64,000 nt of DNA from Paenibacillus riograndensis SBR5. Its GTDB lineage: Bacteria > Bacillota > Bacilli > Paenibacillales > Paenibacillaceae. The translations under genes were made by a program, and so were the position numbers. Each line of letters begins with the position of its first letter. Positions within the stretch are counted from its first letter, which is position 1. Positions 36,425 to 49,143 of this stretch are shown piece after piece. The stretch covers positions 7,321,216-7,385,215 of the forward strand of contig NZ_LN831776.1 in NCBI RefSeq assembly GCF_000981585.1, read 5' to 3'. The notes beneath the pieces are model-generated. The model saw only the letters and a list, made by a program, of their open reading frames with translations. It did no database searches and was not told the origin of the DNA.

Positions 36425-37807
36425 TTAGACCCAGGTGGGCTGAACCTGAAAGCGGGGCTTAACCTCTTCGCTTTTGAAAGATTCGCTGCGGGCGGTTTCC
36501 GGTTTCAGGACCTCTTCCTTCACTGCCGGAGCAGCTGCACCGGATTCTTCCATGGAAATCCGCCATATGTCCGCACCAAGTCCCGACAGCTTCTCCGCCA
36601 AGTTCACGTATCCGCGGTCAATATGATGGGTCCCGCTGACTTCTGTCGTGCCTTCAGCAACAAGGCCTGCCAAAATCAGTGCCGCGCCTGCACGCAGATC
36701 TGTTGCGCATACTTTGGCGCCAACCAGTGCAGCATTGCCGGTTACGATAGCGGAACGGCCTTCAATCTTGATCTCCGCATTCATATTGTGAAATTCATCC
36801 ACATGCATGAAACGGTTCTCAAATACCGTCTCTGTTACTACGCTGGTTCCTTCAGAACGAAGCAATAACGCCATCATCTGGGATTGCATGTCTGTAGGGA
36901 AGCCCGGATAAGGCAGTGTCTTCAAATCCACCGCCTTGAGCGGTTTGTCGCTGATTACACGGACACCATTCTCATCCGGAATAATTGTAACACCCATTTC
37001 TTCCATCTTGGCGATAACCGGGCCGAGGTGGTCCGCAATCGCGCCTTCCACATAGACATCCCCGCCTGTTATCGCCGCAGCCGCCATATAGGTGCCTGCT
37101 TCAATCCGGTCCGGGATGACATGGTGCTTCACGCCATGCAGGCGTTCCACACCTTCAATGCGTATCACTCCGGTCCCTGCGCCGCGCACGACCCCGCCCA
37201 TACCGTTCAGGTAATTGGCCAGGTCGACAATTTCCGGTTCTTTTGCCGCATTCTCAATGACTGTTGTGCCTTCGGCGAGTGCTGCCGCCATCATTATGTT
37301 TTCGGTCGCGCCTACGCTGGCCACATCCAGATATACCTTGGCTCCACGCAGCCGTCCGTTTGATTTCGCTTCAATGTATCCCTGACCCAGGCTGATTTCG
37401 GCGCCAAGCGCTTCAAACCCCTTCAGATGCTGGTCAATCGGTCTAGTTCCGATGGCGCAGCCGCCAGGTAAAGAAATGCGTGTATGACCCAGTCGGGACA
37501 AAAGAGGGCCCATCACCAAAAAAGAAGCCCGCATTTTACGCACCCATTCGTATGGTGCCTCATAGGAAGTAATGTTTCTGGCATCAACCTCAATCACATC
37601 GTTCTGGTATGTAACACCCGCACCCAGAGATTCCAGCACTTTGCTGATGGTCATTACATCGTCAAGCGGAGGTGCGTCCACAATGACGCTGACTCCTTCT
37701 TCTGCCAATAGAGAGGCGGCTATGATCGGTAGTACGGAATTTTTTGCGCCGCTAACTTTCACGCTCCCGGTCAATCTGTTGCCACCGCGGACGATAAATT
37801 TGCTCAT
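36425..37807 (-). CDS. murA: UDP-N-acetylglucosamine 1-carboxyvinyltransferase with extra C-terminal tail
   Basis: Commits UDP-GlcNAc to peptidoglycan by adding enolpyruvate from phosphoenolpyruvate. Seen: [11 protein letters not shown] with K22/N23 and the fosfomycin-target cysteine C117 in [15 protein letters not shown]. The enzyme's usual end is reached near residue 415 ([14 protein letters not shown]). About 43 residues follow (rich in Glu, Lys, Pro) that are not part of the catalytic fold; the total of 460 is longer than the usual 418-436. The ATG follows GGAGGG. It lies between spoIID and the ywzB/atp block, as murAA does in B. subtilis. The tail may be a protein-interaction segment; that is inference. 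Confidence 0.95.
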   Translation of the reverse strand: MSKFIVRGGNRLTGSVKVSGAKNSVLPIIAASLLAEEGVSVIVDAPPLDDVMTISKVLESLGAGVTYQNDVIEVDARNITSYEAPYEWVRKMRASFLVMGPLLSRLGHTRISLPGGCAIGTRPIDQHLKGFEALGAEISLGQGYIEAKSNGRLRGAKVYLDVASVGATENIMMAAALAEGTTVIENAAKEPEIVDLANYLNGMGGVVRGAGTGVIRIEGVERLHGVKHHVIPDRIEAGTYMAAAAITGGDVYVEGAIADHLGPVIAKMEEMGVTIIPDENGVRVISDKPLKAVDLKTLPYPGFPTDMQSQMMALLLRSEGTSVVTETVFENRFMHVDEFHNMNAEIKIEGRSAIVTGNAALVGAKVCATDLRAGAALILAGLVAEGTTEVSGTHHIDRGYVNLAEKLSGLGADIWRISMEESGAAAPAVKEEVLKPETARSESFKSEEVKPRFQVQPTWV

Positions 37808-38010
37808 TACGGTTTCCCTCCGCGTCCATTATTTCTGAAATTATTTCTGATATTAATGCTCAGGGTATAATGCATTTCTAACATTGCCTGACCTGCGCCC
37901 GAGGTGCGGGCACGCTCCTTAAACATCAGTGTTGACATAATAAAACCGTATTATTCGACACGTTTCTTACCGCTTAGGGCCTAAGACTGATATAACCAAA
38001 GCGGCCTTTC

Positions 38011-38268
38011 TTAAAACATGTTGCGGATCTGCCCGCTCCAGCCCAGATAATCCAGCAGGAACCCGGCCACGAAGTGGCCCAGTACAATCGCCAGCAACAG
38101 ATGCAGCAGTCTTCCTTGAGGGCTCTTGGGATATCTTATGACCAGATCGAGCTTAAGGTTCTGAAGTGCCCACCAAGATATTGCAACACAAAATAAAGAG
38201 ACGATCATTGAAACTAAACCGCTGGTGCCGATCGAGCTTGACAACTCATCATAGAATCTTGAATCCAT
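38011..38268 (-). CDS. ywzB: DUF1146 (YwzB-like) small membrane protein
   Basis: An 85-residue protein with two hydrophobic segments (about 17-37 and 54-73), joined by a basic loop with LDLVIRYPKSPQGRLL. It matches the YwzB/DUF1146 family that lies between the ATP synthase operon and murA in Bacillus; the function is unknown. The ATG has GGGGGG 5-6 bases upstream. The 200-base gap to murA shows no clear terminator. Confidence 0.85.
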   Translation of the reverse strand: MDSRFYDELSSSIGTSGLVSMIVSLFCVAISWWALQNLKLDLVIRYPKSPQGRLLHLLLAIVLGHFVAGFLLDYLGWSGQIRNMF

Positions 38269-38452
38269 GTTAGCCCCCCGTGTATTAAGTTACTCGGAAA
38301 TCGACTCTTATATCATACTTGCGCAGGGGAAAAGAATCCAGTACTTTTACAAACTTTTAAACATTTCAGACCATGTGAGGATGGATGTTAGCGTATTATT
38401 TACTTTTTCAAGCAGAAATGGAACCCTTGTTCCTTCCTTTATCCATATATCT

Positions 38453-38485
38453 GAAAAAAACGGCCAAGCCCCAGGCTTGACCGTA
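38453..38485 (-). terminator. Intrinsic terminator of the atp operon
   Basis: On the minus strand, ACGGTCAAGCC and GGCTTGGCCGT pair around TGG, followed by seven T residues, six bases past the atpC stop. It ends the ten-gene operon. Confidence 0.93.
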
Positions 38486-38491
38486 CAGCTA

Positions 38492-38908
38492 TTATTGTTG
38501 TCCTTTTCCGGTGGACACTTTGATCCGTGTAACGGCGCGCTGAAGCGCCAGCTCCGCACGGCGGTGGTCAATTTCATCCTGTTTGCTGCGGGATTGAAGG
38601 CGGCGCTGGGCCCGTTCCTTCGCCGCTTCGGCGCGTTCAACATCGATTTCCGTAGGCAGCTCGGCACTTTCGGCCAGAACTGTCACCTTGTCTTTATGCA
38701 CTTCCACGAACCCGCCATGAACAGCGATAGTGACTGTAGCACCATCCGCTTTAATGAACATCGGAGCAACCTGAAGTGGAGTCACAAGCGGAATGTGTCC
38801 CGGCAAAATACCCAGATCGCCATCGGCTCCCTTTACCGTCAGGCTGTTAACCTGCTTGGAGTAAACGAGATGCTCCGGCGTGACAATTTCCAACAGAAAG
38901 GTATTCAC
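38492..38908 (-). CDS. atpC: ATP synthase F1 epsilon subunit
   Basis: The rotor-stalk subunit that also inhibits ATP hydrolysis. An N-terminal beta-sandwich (about 1-85), with TPEHLVYSKQV and GDLGILPGHIPLVTPL, precedes a C-terminal two-helix hairpin rich in Ala/Arg/Glu. I prefer a GTG at 38908 (GAGGAGG 7 bases upstream) over an ATG two codons earlier that sits too close to it; the choice changes only two residues. Last gene of the operon. The intergenic stretch to atpD holds one copy of the atp palindrome repeat. Confidence 0.95.
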   Translation of the reverse strand: MNTFLLEIVTPEHLVYSKQVNSLTVKGADGDLGILPGHIPLVTPLQVAPMFIKADGATVTIAVHGGFVEVHKDKVTVLAESAELPTEIDVERAEAAKERAQRRLQSRSKQDEIDHRRAELALQRAVTRIKVSTGKGQQ

Positions 38909-38922
38909 TTTCATTCCTCCTC

Positions 38923-38960
38923 AGAGCTTTACGAAATAAAGCTCGCATCGAAAGCATTAT
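38923..38960. repeat. Palindromic intergenic repeat copy between atpD and atpC
   Basis: An AGAGCTTT-n-AAAGCTCG inverted repeat is followed by a TCGAAAGCATTAT tail. The same architecture recurs three times between atpG and atpA, so it is a dispersed element inside one operon. Confidence 0.75.
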
Positions 38961-38973
38961 CCATAGTTCAGGG

Positions 38974-41309
<2,336 letters not shown>

Positions 41310-41323
41310 GATTTCACCACCTT

Positions 41324-41445
41324 AGAGCTTTGACGAAGTCAAAGCTAACTTCGAAAGCATAATCTGAGCTTTGACGATAATAAAACTAACTTCGTAAGCA
41401 TATTCCAGAGCTTTGGCTAGGCCAAAGCTCGCTTTAAAGCAGTAG
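41324..41445. repeat. Three tandem palindromic repeats between atpA and atpG
   Basis: Three units of about 40 bases start at 41324, 41365 and 41407. Each opens with GAGCTTTG and ends with a GCATA/AGCAG tail. Units one and three are perfect inverted repeats: AGCTTTGAC-GAA-GTCAAAGCT, and GAGCTTTGGC-TAG-GCCAAAGCTC. Unit two has lost its right arm. In RNA they would form hairpins between cistrons. A related copy lies between atpD and atpC. Confidence 0.8.
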
Positions 41446-41462
41446 TAGAGTTGCCGCAGGGC

Positions 41463-43533
<2,071 letters not shown>

Positions 43534-43537
<4 letters not shown>

Positions 43538-44022
43538 GACCGGCCTCCAACCTCTTTGAGGTACTGGTCAACAAGCGCTTCCTGCTCAGGATCGGAGCTG
43601 ACTTCCTTCTGCAGCAATTTGGACGCAATCTTGACCGATGCCGCTCCAAGCTCGCCGCGCAGTTCTTCAACCGCTTTGTTCTTCTCGTTCTGGATATCGC
43701 GAACTGCCTCTTCCTTAATGCGCGAAGCCTCGACCTTAGCCTGATCAATCAGCTGTTCGGTTTGCTTACTGCTGGTTTGTCTGGACTGTTCAATGATCTC
43801 AAGGGCTTCTTTGCGGGCAGTTTGAAGCGCCTGTTTCTGCTCTTCAACATAAGAAACTGCCTGTTCGCGGGTCTGAGCAGCTTCATTCATCTGCTGCAGT
43901 ACGAGTTCGCGGCGTTTCTCCATAACAGAGAACAACGGTCCGAAAGCGTACTTGTTCAGCAAAAAGTATAAAATCCCGAAGGCAATAATTGCCAGCACGG
44001 AAGATTCCCATACAAAAGACAA
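43534..44022 (-). CDS. atpF: ATP synthase F0 subunit b
   Basis: The membrane-anchored peripheral stalk. One N-terminal membrane helix (about 8-28) is followed by a long charged coiled coil (about 32-150). The 162 residues match the family. The start is a TTG with AAAGGAG 9 bases upstream; no ATG or GTG fits. The gene overlaps atpH. Confidence 0.95.
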
Positions 44023-44120
44023 TGTTAGACACTCCTTTCTGTTGCACGTTCATATCTTAGGTCTTTTCTAAAAAGAAGGCGCGGAGGGCTTTTGCCTTCC
44101 CCGCCAAACATTTGTAAATC

Positions 44121-44375
<255 letters not shown>

Positions 44376-44450
44376 TTAGTGTGTATTATCAGCCAGACTC
44401 GAAATGTATTTCCGCCTTGGCATAAATCTTGTTTCTAACATTTCCAGCGT

Positions 44451-45287
44451 TTAGTGCTCGTCATGGGTTTCAAGCATTTGTGAGAAATACACCATGGTCA
44501 GCATAACGAAGATAAAAGCCTGGATGGTCCCGATGAATATACTGAACCCTTGCCATACAATCAGACCAAGTACAGAAGCGATCCAGCCCCCTACACCAAG
44601 CGCAGCCAATTTGAGGATAACGGATATCAGCACCTCGCCGGCAAAGATATTACCGAAAAGACGCATCCCGTGTGTCAGCAGCTTAGATACCTGCTCAATC
44701 AAATTGATCGGGAAGAAGAATGGGTAAGGTTCAAAATAGTGTTTGAAATAGTTTTTGGTGTTGCGCGTCATACCCACGATATGGGTCATCAGGAAAATCA
44801 TGACTGCAAGTCCCATTGCTACTGCAGGGTCTGCTGTTGGCGATTTCCACCACGCTACGCCTACCTCAGCCTCTTCATGAGAGCCGGTATTTACCGTTCC
44901 CGCTTCAGCATGCAGTTTGTCCAGTTCTTTGGTTACCGAAACGATTTCCTTCCCGAACACCTTGGCATGCTCTGCATCGTGATAATCCGTGACAATCCCT
45001 AACGGAAGCCCGAGGAGGTTGCCGACAAACAAAAACATGATCAGCGCCATACCGAGAGAAAGGAACGGTTTGCCTTTTTTGAGATCCATGGTACTTGAAA
45101 TCAGGCCTTGAACGAATTCAATTGCCCATTCCAGGAAGTTTTGCAGTTTGCCGGGATTCTCGACCGATAGGTTACGCGTTGCCAGAAGCGCGAGCACAAA
45201 AACAATGGTACAGGTCACTAATAGCATCAGCACGATTGAAAGGTCGATATGTAAACCGCCCAGCATAATAATTGGTGATTTATGCAT
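44451..45287 (-). CDS. atpB: ATP synthase F0 subunit a
   Basis: The stator channel subunit that passes protons to the c-ring. The 278 residues contain about six membrane segments. The essential arginine lies in the motif LLTHGMRLFGNIFAGEVL near 207-224, and the last helix has TIQAFIFVMLTMVYFSQML. A longer-than-usual hydrophilic loop (about 105-150) follows the second segment. The ATG follows AAGGGGTGAG. It sits between atpI and atpE. Confidence 0.95.
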   Translation of the reverse strand: MHKSPIIMLGGLHIDLSIVLMLLVTCTIVFVLALLATRNLSVENPGKLQNFLEWAIEFVQGLISSTMDLKKGKPFLSLGMALIMFLFVGNLLGLPLGIVTDYHDAEHAKVFGKEIVSVTKELDKLHAEAGTVNTGSHEEAEVGVAWWKSPTADPAVAMGLAVMIFLMTHIVGMTRNTKNYFKHYFEPYPFFFPINLIEQVSKLLTHGMRLFGNIFAGEVLISVILKLAALGVGGWIASVLGLIVWQGFSIFIGTIQAFIFVMLTMVYFSQMLETHDEH

Positions 45288-45317
45288 TTTTTCTCACCCC
45301 TTTCTCCATTGTAGCCT

Positions 45318-45695
45318 TTAACTTTCTCTACGCGAAAACCCAATTCCTATTATAATAAGAAGAATTGGAGCCAAGAGCAAACTGCCAGCCACCGCAATCA
45401 TATTAAAAACCTGCGGTGTTTTAAAGGCTACCATTACTCCCAAGAGACTAAGCGCAGCACGAGTCAGATACCCCAGGCTTACAAGCCTCTTGCCTTCACC
45501 CGCCATGGTATCTGCCACTTGCCGGACTTTGTAGCCCAGGTAGGTCACATTAATGCATCCAATAGCTCCGCCAAGCGCCATGCCAAAGCCTATACTCCGG
45601 AAATCCGGGAATACGACCGCAGCCAGAACGCATAGAACCACGAAGCAAAGTGTTGCCAATGCCAATACCTTGCGGTATCGAGACATATCATCCAT
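45318..45695 (-). CDS. atpI: ATP synthase subunit I (AtpI)
   Basis: A 125-residue, four-helix membrane protein that helps assemble the c-ring in other species. Helical segments at about 8-28, 33-52, 70-90 and 93-115, with the loop YKVRQVADTMAG. I start at the ATG at 45695, whose GGAGG lies inside the end of the preceding gene, so the two overlap by 8 bases. The ORF could extend upstream but has no ribosome site. Confidence 0.88.
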   Translation of the reverse strand: MDDMSRYRKVLALATLCFVVLCVLAAVVFPDFRSIGFGMALGGAIGCINVTYLGYKVRQVADTMAGEGKRLVSLGYLTRAALSLLGVMVAFKTPQVFNMIAVAGSLLLAPILLIIIGIGFSRRES

Positions 45696-45942
45696 CACTT
45701 TCCTCCATGACAGCTTTAATAATGAAGATGACACCTGCGATCCCGCACAACACACCCACGATGACACCGAGTGCCACCCCGAGTCCGGAGCTGTTCCATT
45801 GATCATCCAGCCATGCTCCCAAGAAATAACCGCCTAATGTAAAGGCGGCCAAATTAACCCCGACAGCGCTGACAAGACTCACAGCTTTGAGCGCGTGACC
45901 CGTCTGTTTATGCGGTTCTGCAGGCTTATTAGGCCCCTTCAT
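45688..45942 (-). CDS. atpZ: AtpZ/AtpI-family small protein, first gene of the atp operon
   Basis: An 84-residue protein with two hydrophobic helices (about 18-42 and 53-74) and the motif GGYFLGAWLDDQW. It is the AtpZ type found ahead of atpI in many operons and proposed to have a role in magnesium or calcium movement or F0 assembly. The ATG has AAGGATG upstream. A strong promoter precedes it. Confidence 0.87.
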   Translation of the reverse strand: MKGPNKPAEPHKQTGHALKAVSLVSAVGVNLAAFTLGGYFLGAWLDDQWNSSGLGVALGVIVGVLCGIAGVIFIIKAVMEESDG

Positions 45943-45969
45943 TTCAACACATCCTTAGAAGTCCCATTC

Positions 45970-45999
45970 ATTTTACTGAATGTTACAAGAGTTTGTCAA
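45970..45999 (-). promoter_or_regulatory. Sigma-A promoter of the atp operon
   Basis: On the minus strand, a perfect TTGACA (45994-45999) and TAAAAT (45970-45975) are 18 bases apart, about 28 bases before the atpZ start. Farther upstream, TACAGTTTTACTGTA (46077-46091) is a perfect palindrome of unknown role. Confidence 0.8.
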
Positions 46000-46136
46000 T
46001 CCAGCGCAAATCATGGCTTTTTCGGATGAAAGTATGAAAATAATCACAGCATAAGATTCCAAAACCATATAAACCGTACAGTTTTACTGTATGTTGATTT
46101 CGGTGCATTCAGAATATCGATTTCAAGCTACTTTGT

Positions 46137-47291
46137 TCATTTTGTGAACATTCTGTGAAACTCTTCCGGACGGTCTTGAATTACACCAAAATGGTGCAAA
46201 ATCGCATTGACAATTCTTTCGGAGGCTTTGCCGTCTCCATACGGGTTGGCGGCCCGGCTCATGGACTGATACAGCTCCTGATCAGTCAATAAAGCATGTG
46301 TCCGTTGATACACCTTCTCCTCGTCCGTGCCCACAAGCTCCAGCGTTCCGGCTTCGATCCCTTCCGGGCGCTCGGTTGTATCACGCAGCACAAGCACGGG
46401 AACTCCAAAGGAGGGAGCTTCCTCCTGCAGGCCGCCGGAATCGGTCAATATCAGGTGGGTATGCGGATAAAAATTATGCAGGTCAACGACATCCAGCGGA
46501 TCAATCAGCTTGATTCTCGGGTGTCCGCCAAGTATCTCATGCGCCGGTTCCTTGACTGCCGGACTCGGATGCACAGGATAGACTATAGCTACATCTTCAA
46601 ATTCATCAGCGATTCTTTTGACAGCACGGAAAATATGACGGTGCGGTTCGCCTTGAGATTCCCTGCGGTGCGCCGTCATTAAAATAAGTCGTTTTCCTGA
46701 AGCAAAATCCAGTACAGGATGCCGATAGTCCGGCTGTACGGTATATTGAAACACATCAGTTACGGTGTTGCCTGTGATATAAATACTTGATTCTTTTTTG
46801 TTCTCGTGTCTCAAGTTACCCGCTGACCAGTCAGTCGGAGAAAAATGCAGATCGGCAAGAACTCCCGTCAATTGACGGTTCATTTCCTCGGGATACGGAG
46901 ACAGCTTGTTCCAGGTCCTGAGTCCTGCTTCTACATGTCCTACCTGAATTTGCTGCAGGAAAGAAGCGTAGCTGGCGAGGAAGGTGGTAAGTGTATCCCC
47001 ATGCACCAGCACCAGGTCCGGCTTCGCTTCCCGAAGCACCGGCTCCAGCCCTTCCAGTACCCGGATCGTAATTTCATTCAGCGTCTGGCGGTCTTTCATT
47101 ACATCCAGGTCATAATCAGGAGTAATCTTGAATACCTCAAGCACCTGATCCAGCAGTTCACGGTGCTGCGCTGTTACGCAAACAACGGATTCAATATGCT
47201 CGGGATGCTTGGCAAGCTCCAGGACCAAAGGCGCCATTTTGATCGCCTCGGGGCGCACACCAAAAATCGTCATCACTTTAATTTTGGACAT
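46137..47291 (-). CDS. mnaA: UDP-N-acetylglucosamine 2-epimerase
   Basis: Interconverts UDP-GlcNAc and UDP-ManNAc. The latter is the donor used by TagA for wall polymers, which links this gene to the csaB locus 20 kb away. The 384 residues carry FGVRPEAIKMAPL, VHGDTLTTFLAS near 83-94, GHVEAGLRTWNK near 105-116, TAHRRES near 205, and the SGGLQEEAPSFG active-site loop near 282. The ATG at 47291 follows AGAGGG. It lies between upp and the atp operon, as in Listeria. Confidence 0.94.
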   Translation of the reverse strand: MSKIKVMTIFGVRPEAIKMAPLVLELAKHPEHIESVVCVTAQHRELLDQVLEVFKITPDYDLDVMKDRQTLNEITIRVLEGLEPVLREAKPDLVLVHGDTLTTFLASYASFLQQIQVGHVEAGLRTWNKLSPYPEEMNRQLTGVLADLHFSPTDWSAGNLRHENKKESSIYITGNTVTDVFQYTVQPDYRHPVLDFASGKRLILMTAHRRESQGEPHRHIFRAVKRIADEFEDVAIVYPVHPSPAVKEPAHEILGGHPRIKLIDPLDVVDLHNFYPHTHLILTDSGGLQEEAPSFGVPVLVLRDTTERPEGIEAGTLELVGTDEEKVYQRTHALLTDQELYQSMSRAANPYGDGKASERIVNAILHHFGVIQDRPEEFHRMFTK

Positions 47292-47372
47292 AACCCCTAC
47301 CCTCTCTTCACAAATCCTCATTATTGTTTGGTCTGTTTGTTTTATTCTATAGTACTACTACTTGATTGAAGT

Positions 47373-48002
47373 TCATTTGGTTCCATACAGCCGGTCTCCG
47401 GCATCTCCAAGCCCGGGCACGATATATCCGTGCTCATTCAGATGATCATCCAGCGCAGCAACATAGATATCTACATCCGGGTGGGCAGCTTGTACAGCGG
47501 CAACGCCTTCCGGAGCGGCAATCAGGTTCATCATCTTGATCTGGGTGCATCCGCGGTTCTTCAGCGAGGTAATCGCAGCAATGGCAGAGCCGCCTGTAGC
47601 CAGCATCGGGTCAATCACAATCAATTCGCGTTCCTGGACATCCGTAGGGAGCTTGATATAATATTCGACCGGCTGAAGGGTTTCCGGATCACGGAACAGT
47701 CCGACATGCCCTACCTTGGCTGCAGGAAGCAGCTTCAGCACGCCTTCAAGCATCCCCAGTCCCGCACGCAGAATCGGAATCAGACCCAGCATTCTTCCGG
47801 AAATCACTTTGCTCTGTGTCTCTGCTACCGGTGTCTGAACGGTGATAGTCTCCAGCGGGATATCCCGCGTAATCTCATATGCCATAAGTGTAGCGACTTC
47901 ATCAACATGCTCTCTGAACTCTTTCGTATTCGTCCGCACGTCGCGAATAAATGTTAATTTGTGCTGAATCAAAGGATGATCGCAAATCACCAATTTTCCC
48001 AT
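47373..48002 (-). CDS. upp: Uracil phosphoribosyltransferase
   Basis: Salvages uracil to UMP using phosphoribosyl pyrophosphate. 209 residues, exactly as in B. subtilis. The PRPP-binding loop [16 protein letters not shown] lies near 127-142, and the uracil-site motif [18 protein letters not shown] ends the protein. The ATG follows GGAGGG. glyA, normally the next gene upstream, is here separated from it by the peptide gene cluster. Confidence 0.97.
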   Translation of the reverse strand: MGKLVICDHPLIQHKLTFIRDVRTNTKEFREHVDEVATLMAYEITRDIPLETITVQTPVAETQSKVISGRMLGLIPILRAGLGMLEGVLKLLPAAKVGHVGLFRDPETLQPVEYYIKLPTDVQERELIVIDPMLATGGSAIAAITSLKNRGCTQIKMMNLIAAPEGVAAVQAAHPDVDIYVAALDDHLNEHGYIVPGLGDAGDRLYGTK

Positions 48003-48081
48003 TCTTGTCCCTCCGGTAATTGTAAGTCTTATCTATAGCCGCAGAAAGCGCTTTTGCTTCTCCTATGGCTAAATCCTGTCT

Positions 48082-48090
48082 ATTATATCA
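48082..48090 (-). promoter_or_regulatory. Extended -10 promoter of upp
   Basis: On the minus strand, TGATATAAT (a TG one base before a perfect TATAAT) ends about 80 bases before the upp start. The -35 region is poor, in keeping with an extended -10 type. Confidence 0.5.
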
Positions 48091-48094
48091 TCCT

Positions 48095-48500
48095 TAGAGA
48101 TGCATTTCATCCAGCGAAATATACATGCTATCAGAAATATATCTGTGAATAGTTAAATATGCTTAATAAAAAAGTCAAAGTTTTCATTGTTTTTTCTTCA
48201 CTTTCATGAAATTCACATTTTTTTCACTATTTTTATCGAAAATTCCATGAACAATATGTAAATTCCTCAGAATGAATCAGTTTAATTACACTCCTTTTCT
48301 GTGAACATTTATTTAACAATTTAATGAGATATCCATTTTTCCTGAACCTCTTTTTTAGTTAAATTATTTGTATACGTCTAGGCTTTACTTTTGTGCTCAA
48401 TTATAAACTTGGGAATAACATTCTTAATATCCGGATTACATTCTCCATTACAACGTTTTTGTAAGATAAAACTTCTTAAAAAGAATATCATAGTTGACAA
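48095..48500. other. AT-rich intergenic stretch between upp promoter and peptide cluster
   Basis: I see no open frame with a ribosome site on either strand, no tRNA and no clear riboswitch. The sequence is strongly AT-rich. It contains a small near-palindromic TTCATGAAATTCACATT segment at about 48200-48225, of uncertain meaning. It forms the downstream border of the peptide gene cluster. Confidence 0.5.
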
Positions 48501-48502
48501 AT

Positions 48503-48535
48503 TGAAAAGGGCTAACCAGCAACCCGGTTAACCCC
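48503..48535 (-). terminator. Intrinsic terminator of the CXXX-peptide cluster
   Basis: On the minus strand, GGGTTAACC and GGTTAGCCC pair (one U-G) around GGGTTGCT, followed by TTTTCAATTTG. It lies about 70 bases past the precursor stop and closes the cluster. Confidence 0.75.
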
Positions 48536-48604
48536 TGATATCAATATCCTTAGAGCATTTTTATTCAAACTACTTGTGAATACTTGCAATGAATAATTTC
48601 TAAA

Positions 48605-48769
48605 CTACCATATTACTTTCCCGCTACAATTTGTTAAACAACCAATACTACAGGACCAATTGCAGTTCGTATTGCAGCCACCTACGCAACTTCCCCATGT
48701 ACAAGTTCCGCATGCATATCCCTGCACATCGCTTCTTGAGTTACTTGTTTTAGAAAACAAATGACGCAT
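48605..48769 (-). CDS. CXXX-repeat RiPP precursor peptide
   Basis: A 54-residue peptide gene below normal gene-finding size. The first 19 residues (MRHLFSKTSNSRSDVQGYA) form a polar leader without cysteine. The rest is the core, with eight Cys at 20, 23, 28, 32, 36, 40, 44 and 48. From C28 to C48 they fall exactly every fourth residue, with Gly, Asn, Thr, Ser and Trp between. AGGAGG lies 9 bases before the ATG, the best ribosome site in the cluster, and the gene ends at TAG just before a terminator. It lies downstream of the accessory and maturase genes. Its cysteines are the obvious target for thioether (ranthipeptide or sactipeptide) formation; the exact linkage cannot be read from DNA. Alternatively it is a metal-binding peptide, but the maturase neighbours argue for modification. 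Confidence 0.85.
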   Translation of the reverse strand: MRHLFSKTSNSRSDVQGYACGTCTWGSCVGGCNTNCNWSCSIGCLTNCSGKVIW

Positions 48770-48846
48770 TCTCTCTCACCTCCTTTTTAAAGTTTTGCTG
48801 AAGGATTGGTGATCAATGGATTTGATTCCACCTCTAGAACAATCAT

Positions 48847-49143
48847 TTATTCAACTTTGATCAAAAAAATCTCATTTGTATTAAAATCTATTTTCCAACT
48901 TCCGTTTGCAGATGATTTCCAAGTATACTTACGAGCCTTCTCACTCCACCAGTGTTCAAGTTTAACCGTTGTTTTTCCTAAGTCAGCTACAATTTTTTCA
49001 TATATTAATTCTATTTCTGCAATATCATTATTCAAACAAGGTAAAGAGGAAAACAATTCTTGAAGAGCAGTCTTTCTTTCATACAGATTCAATATTTCAT
49101 CTTTTTCCTGCTCTGAAACTATACCTACTTTTTCATTAGACAT
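48847..49143 (-). CDS. Small accessory protein of the CXXX-repeat peptide system
   Basis: A 98-residue soluble protein. A helical first half (KDEILNLYERKTALQELF near 12-29) is followed by YEKIVADLGKT near 47-57. An aromatic C-terminal block contains LEHWWSEKARKYTW and SWKIDFNTNEIFL. This pattern recalls the protein named CXXX repeat peptide modification system protein in database families. A role in binding the precursor leader, like the RRE proteins of other RiPPs, is inference. The ATG at 49143 follows GGGAG and overlaps the maturase stop by 8 bases, so translation is coupled. One Cys only. Confidence 0.75.
   Translation of the reverse strand: MSNEKVGIVSEQEKDEILNLYERKTALQELFSSLPCLNNDIAEIELIYEKIVADLGKTTVKLEHWWSEKARKYTWKSSANGSWKIDFNTNEIFLIKVE

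Noticed and set aside
41324..41445. CRISPR array
   Set aside because: Three units without constant-length spacers or conserved repeat of 24-40 bases; the units are imperfect palindromes in tandem.
46077..46091. Palindrome TACAGTTTTACTGTA as a terminator for mnaA or an operator
   Set aside because: It lies on the far side of the mnaA stop with no T-run, and no regulator with this site is known to me; only recorded as a palindrome.
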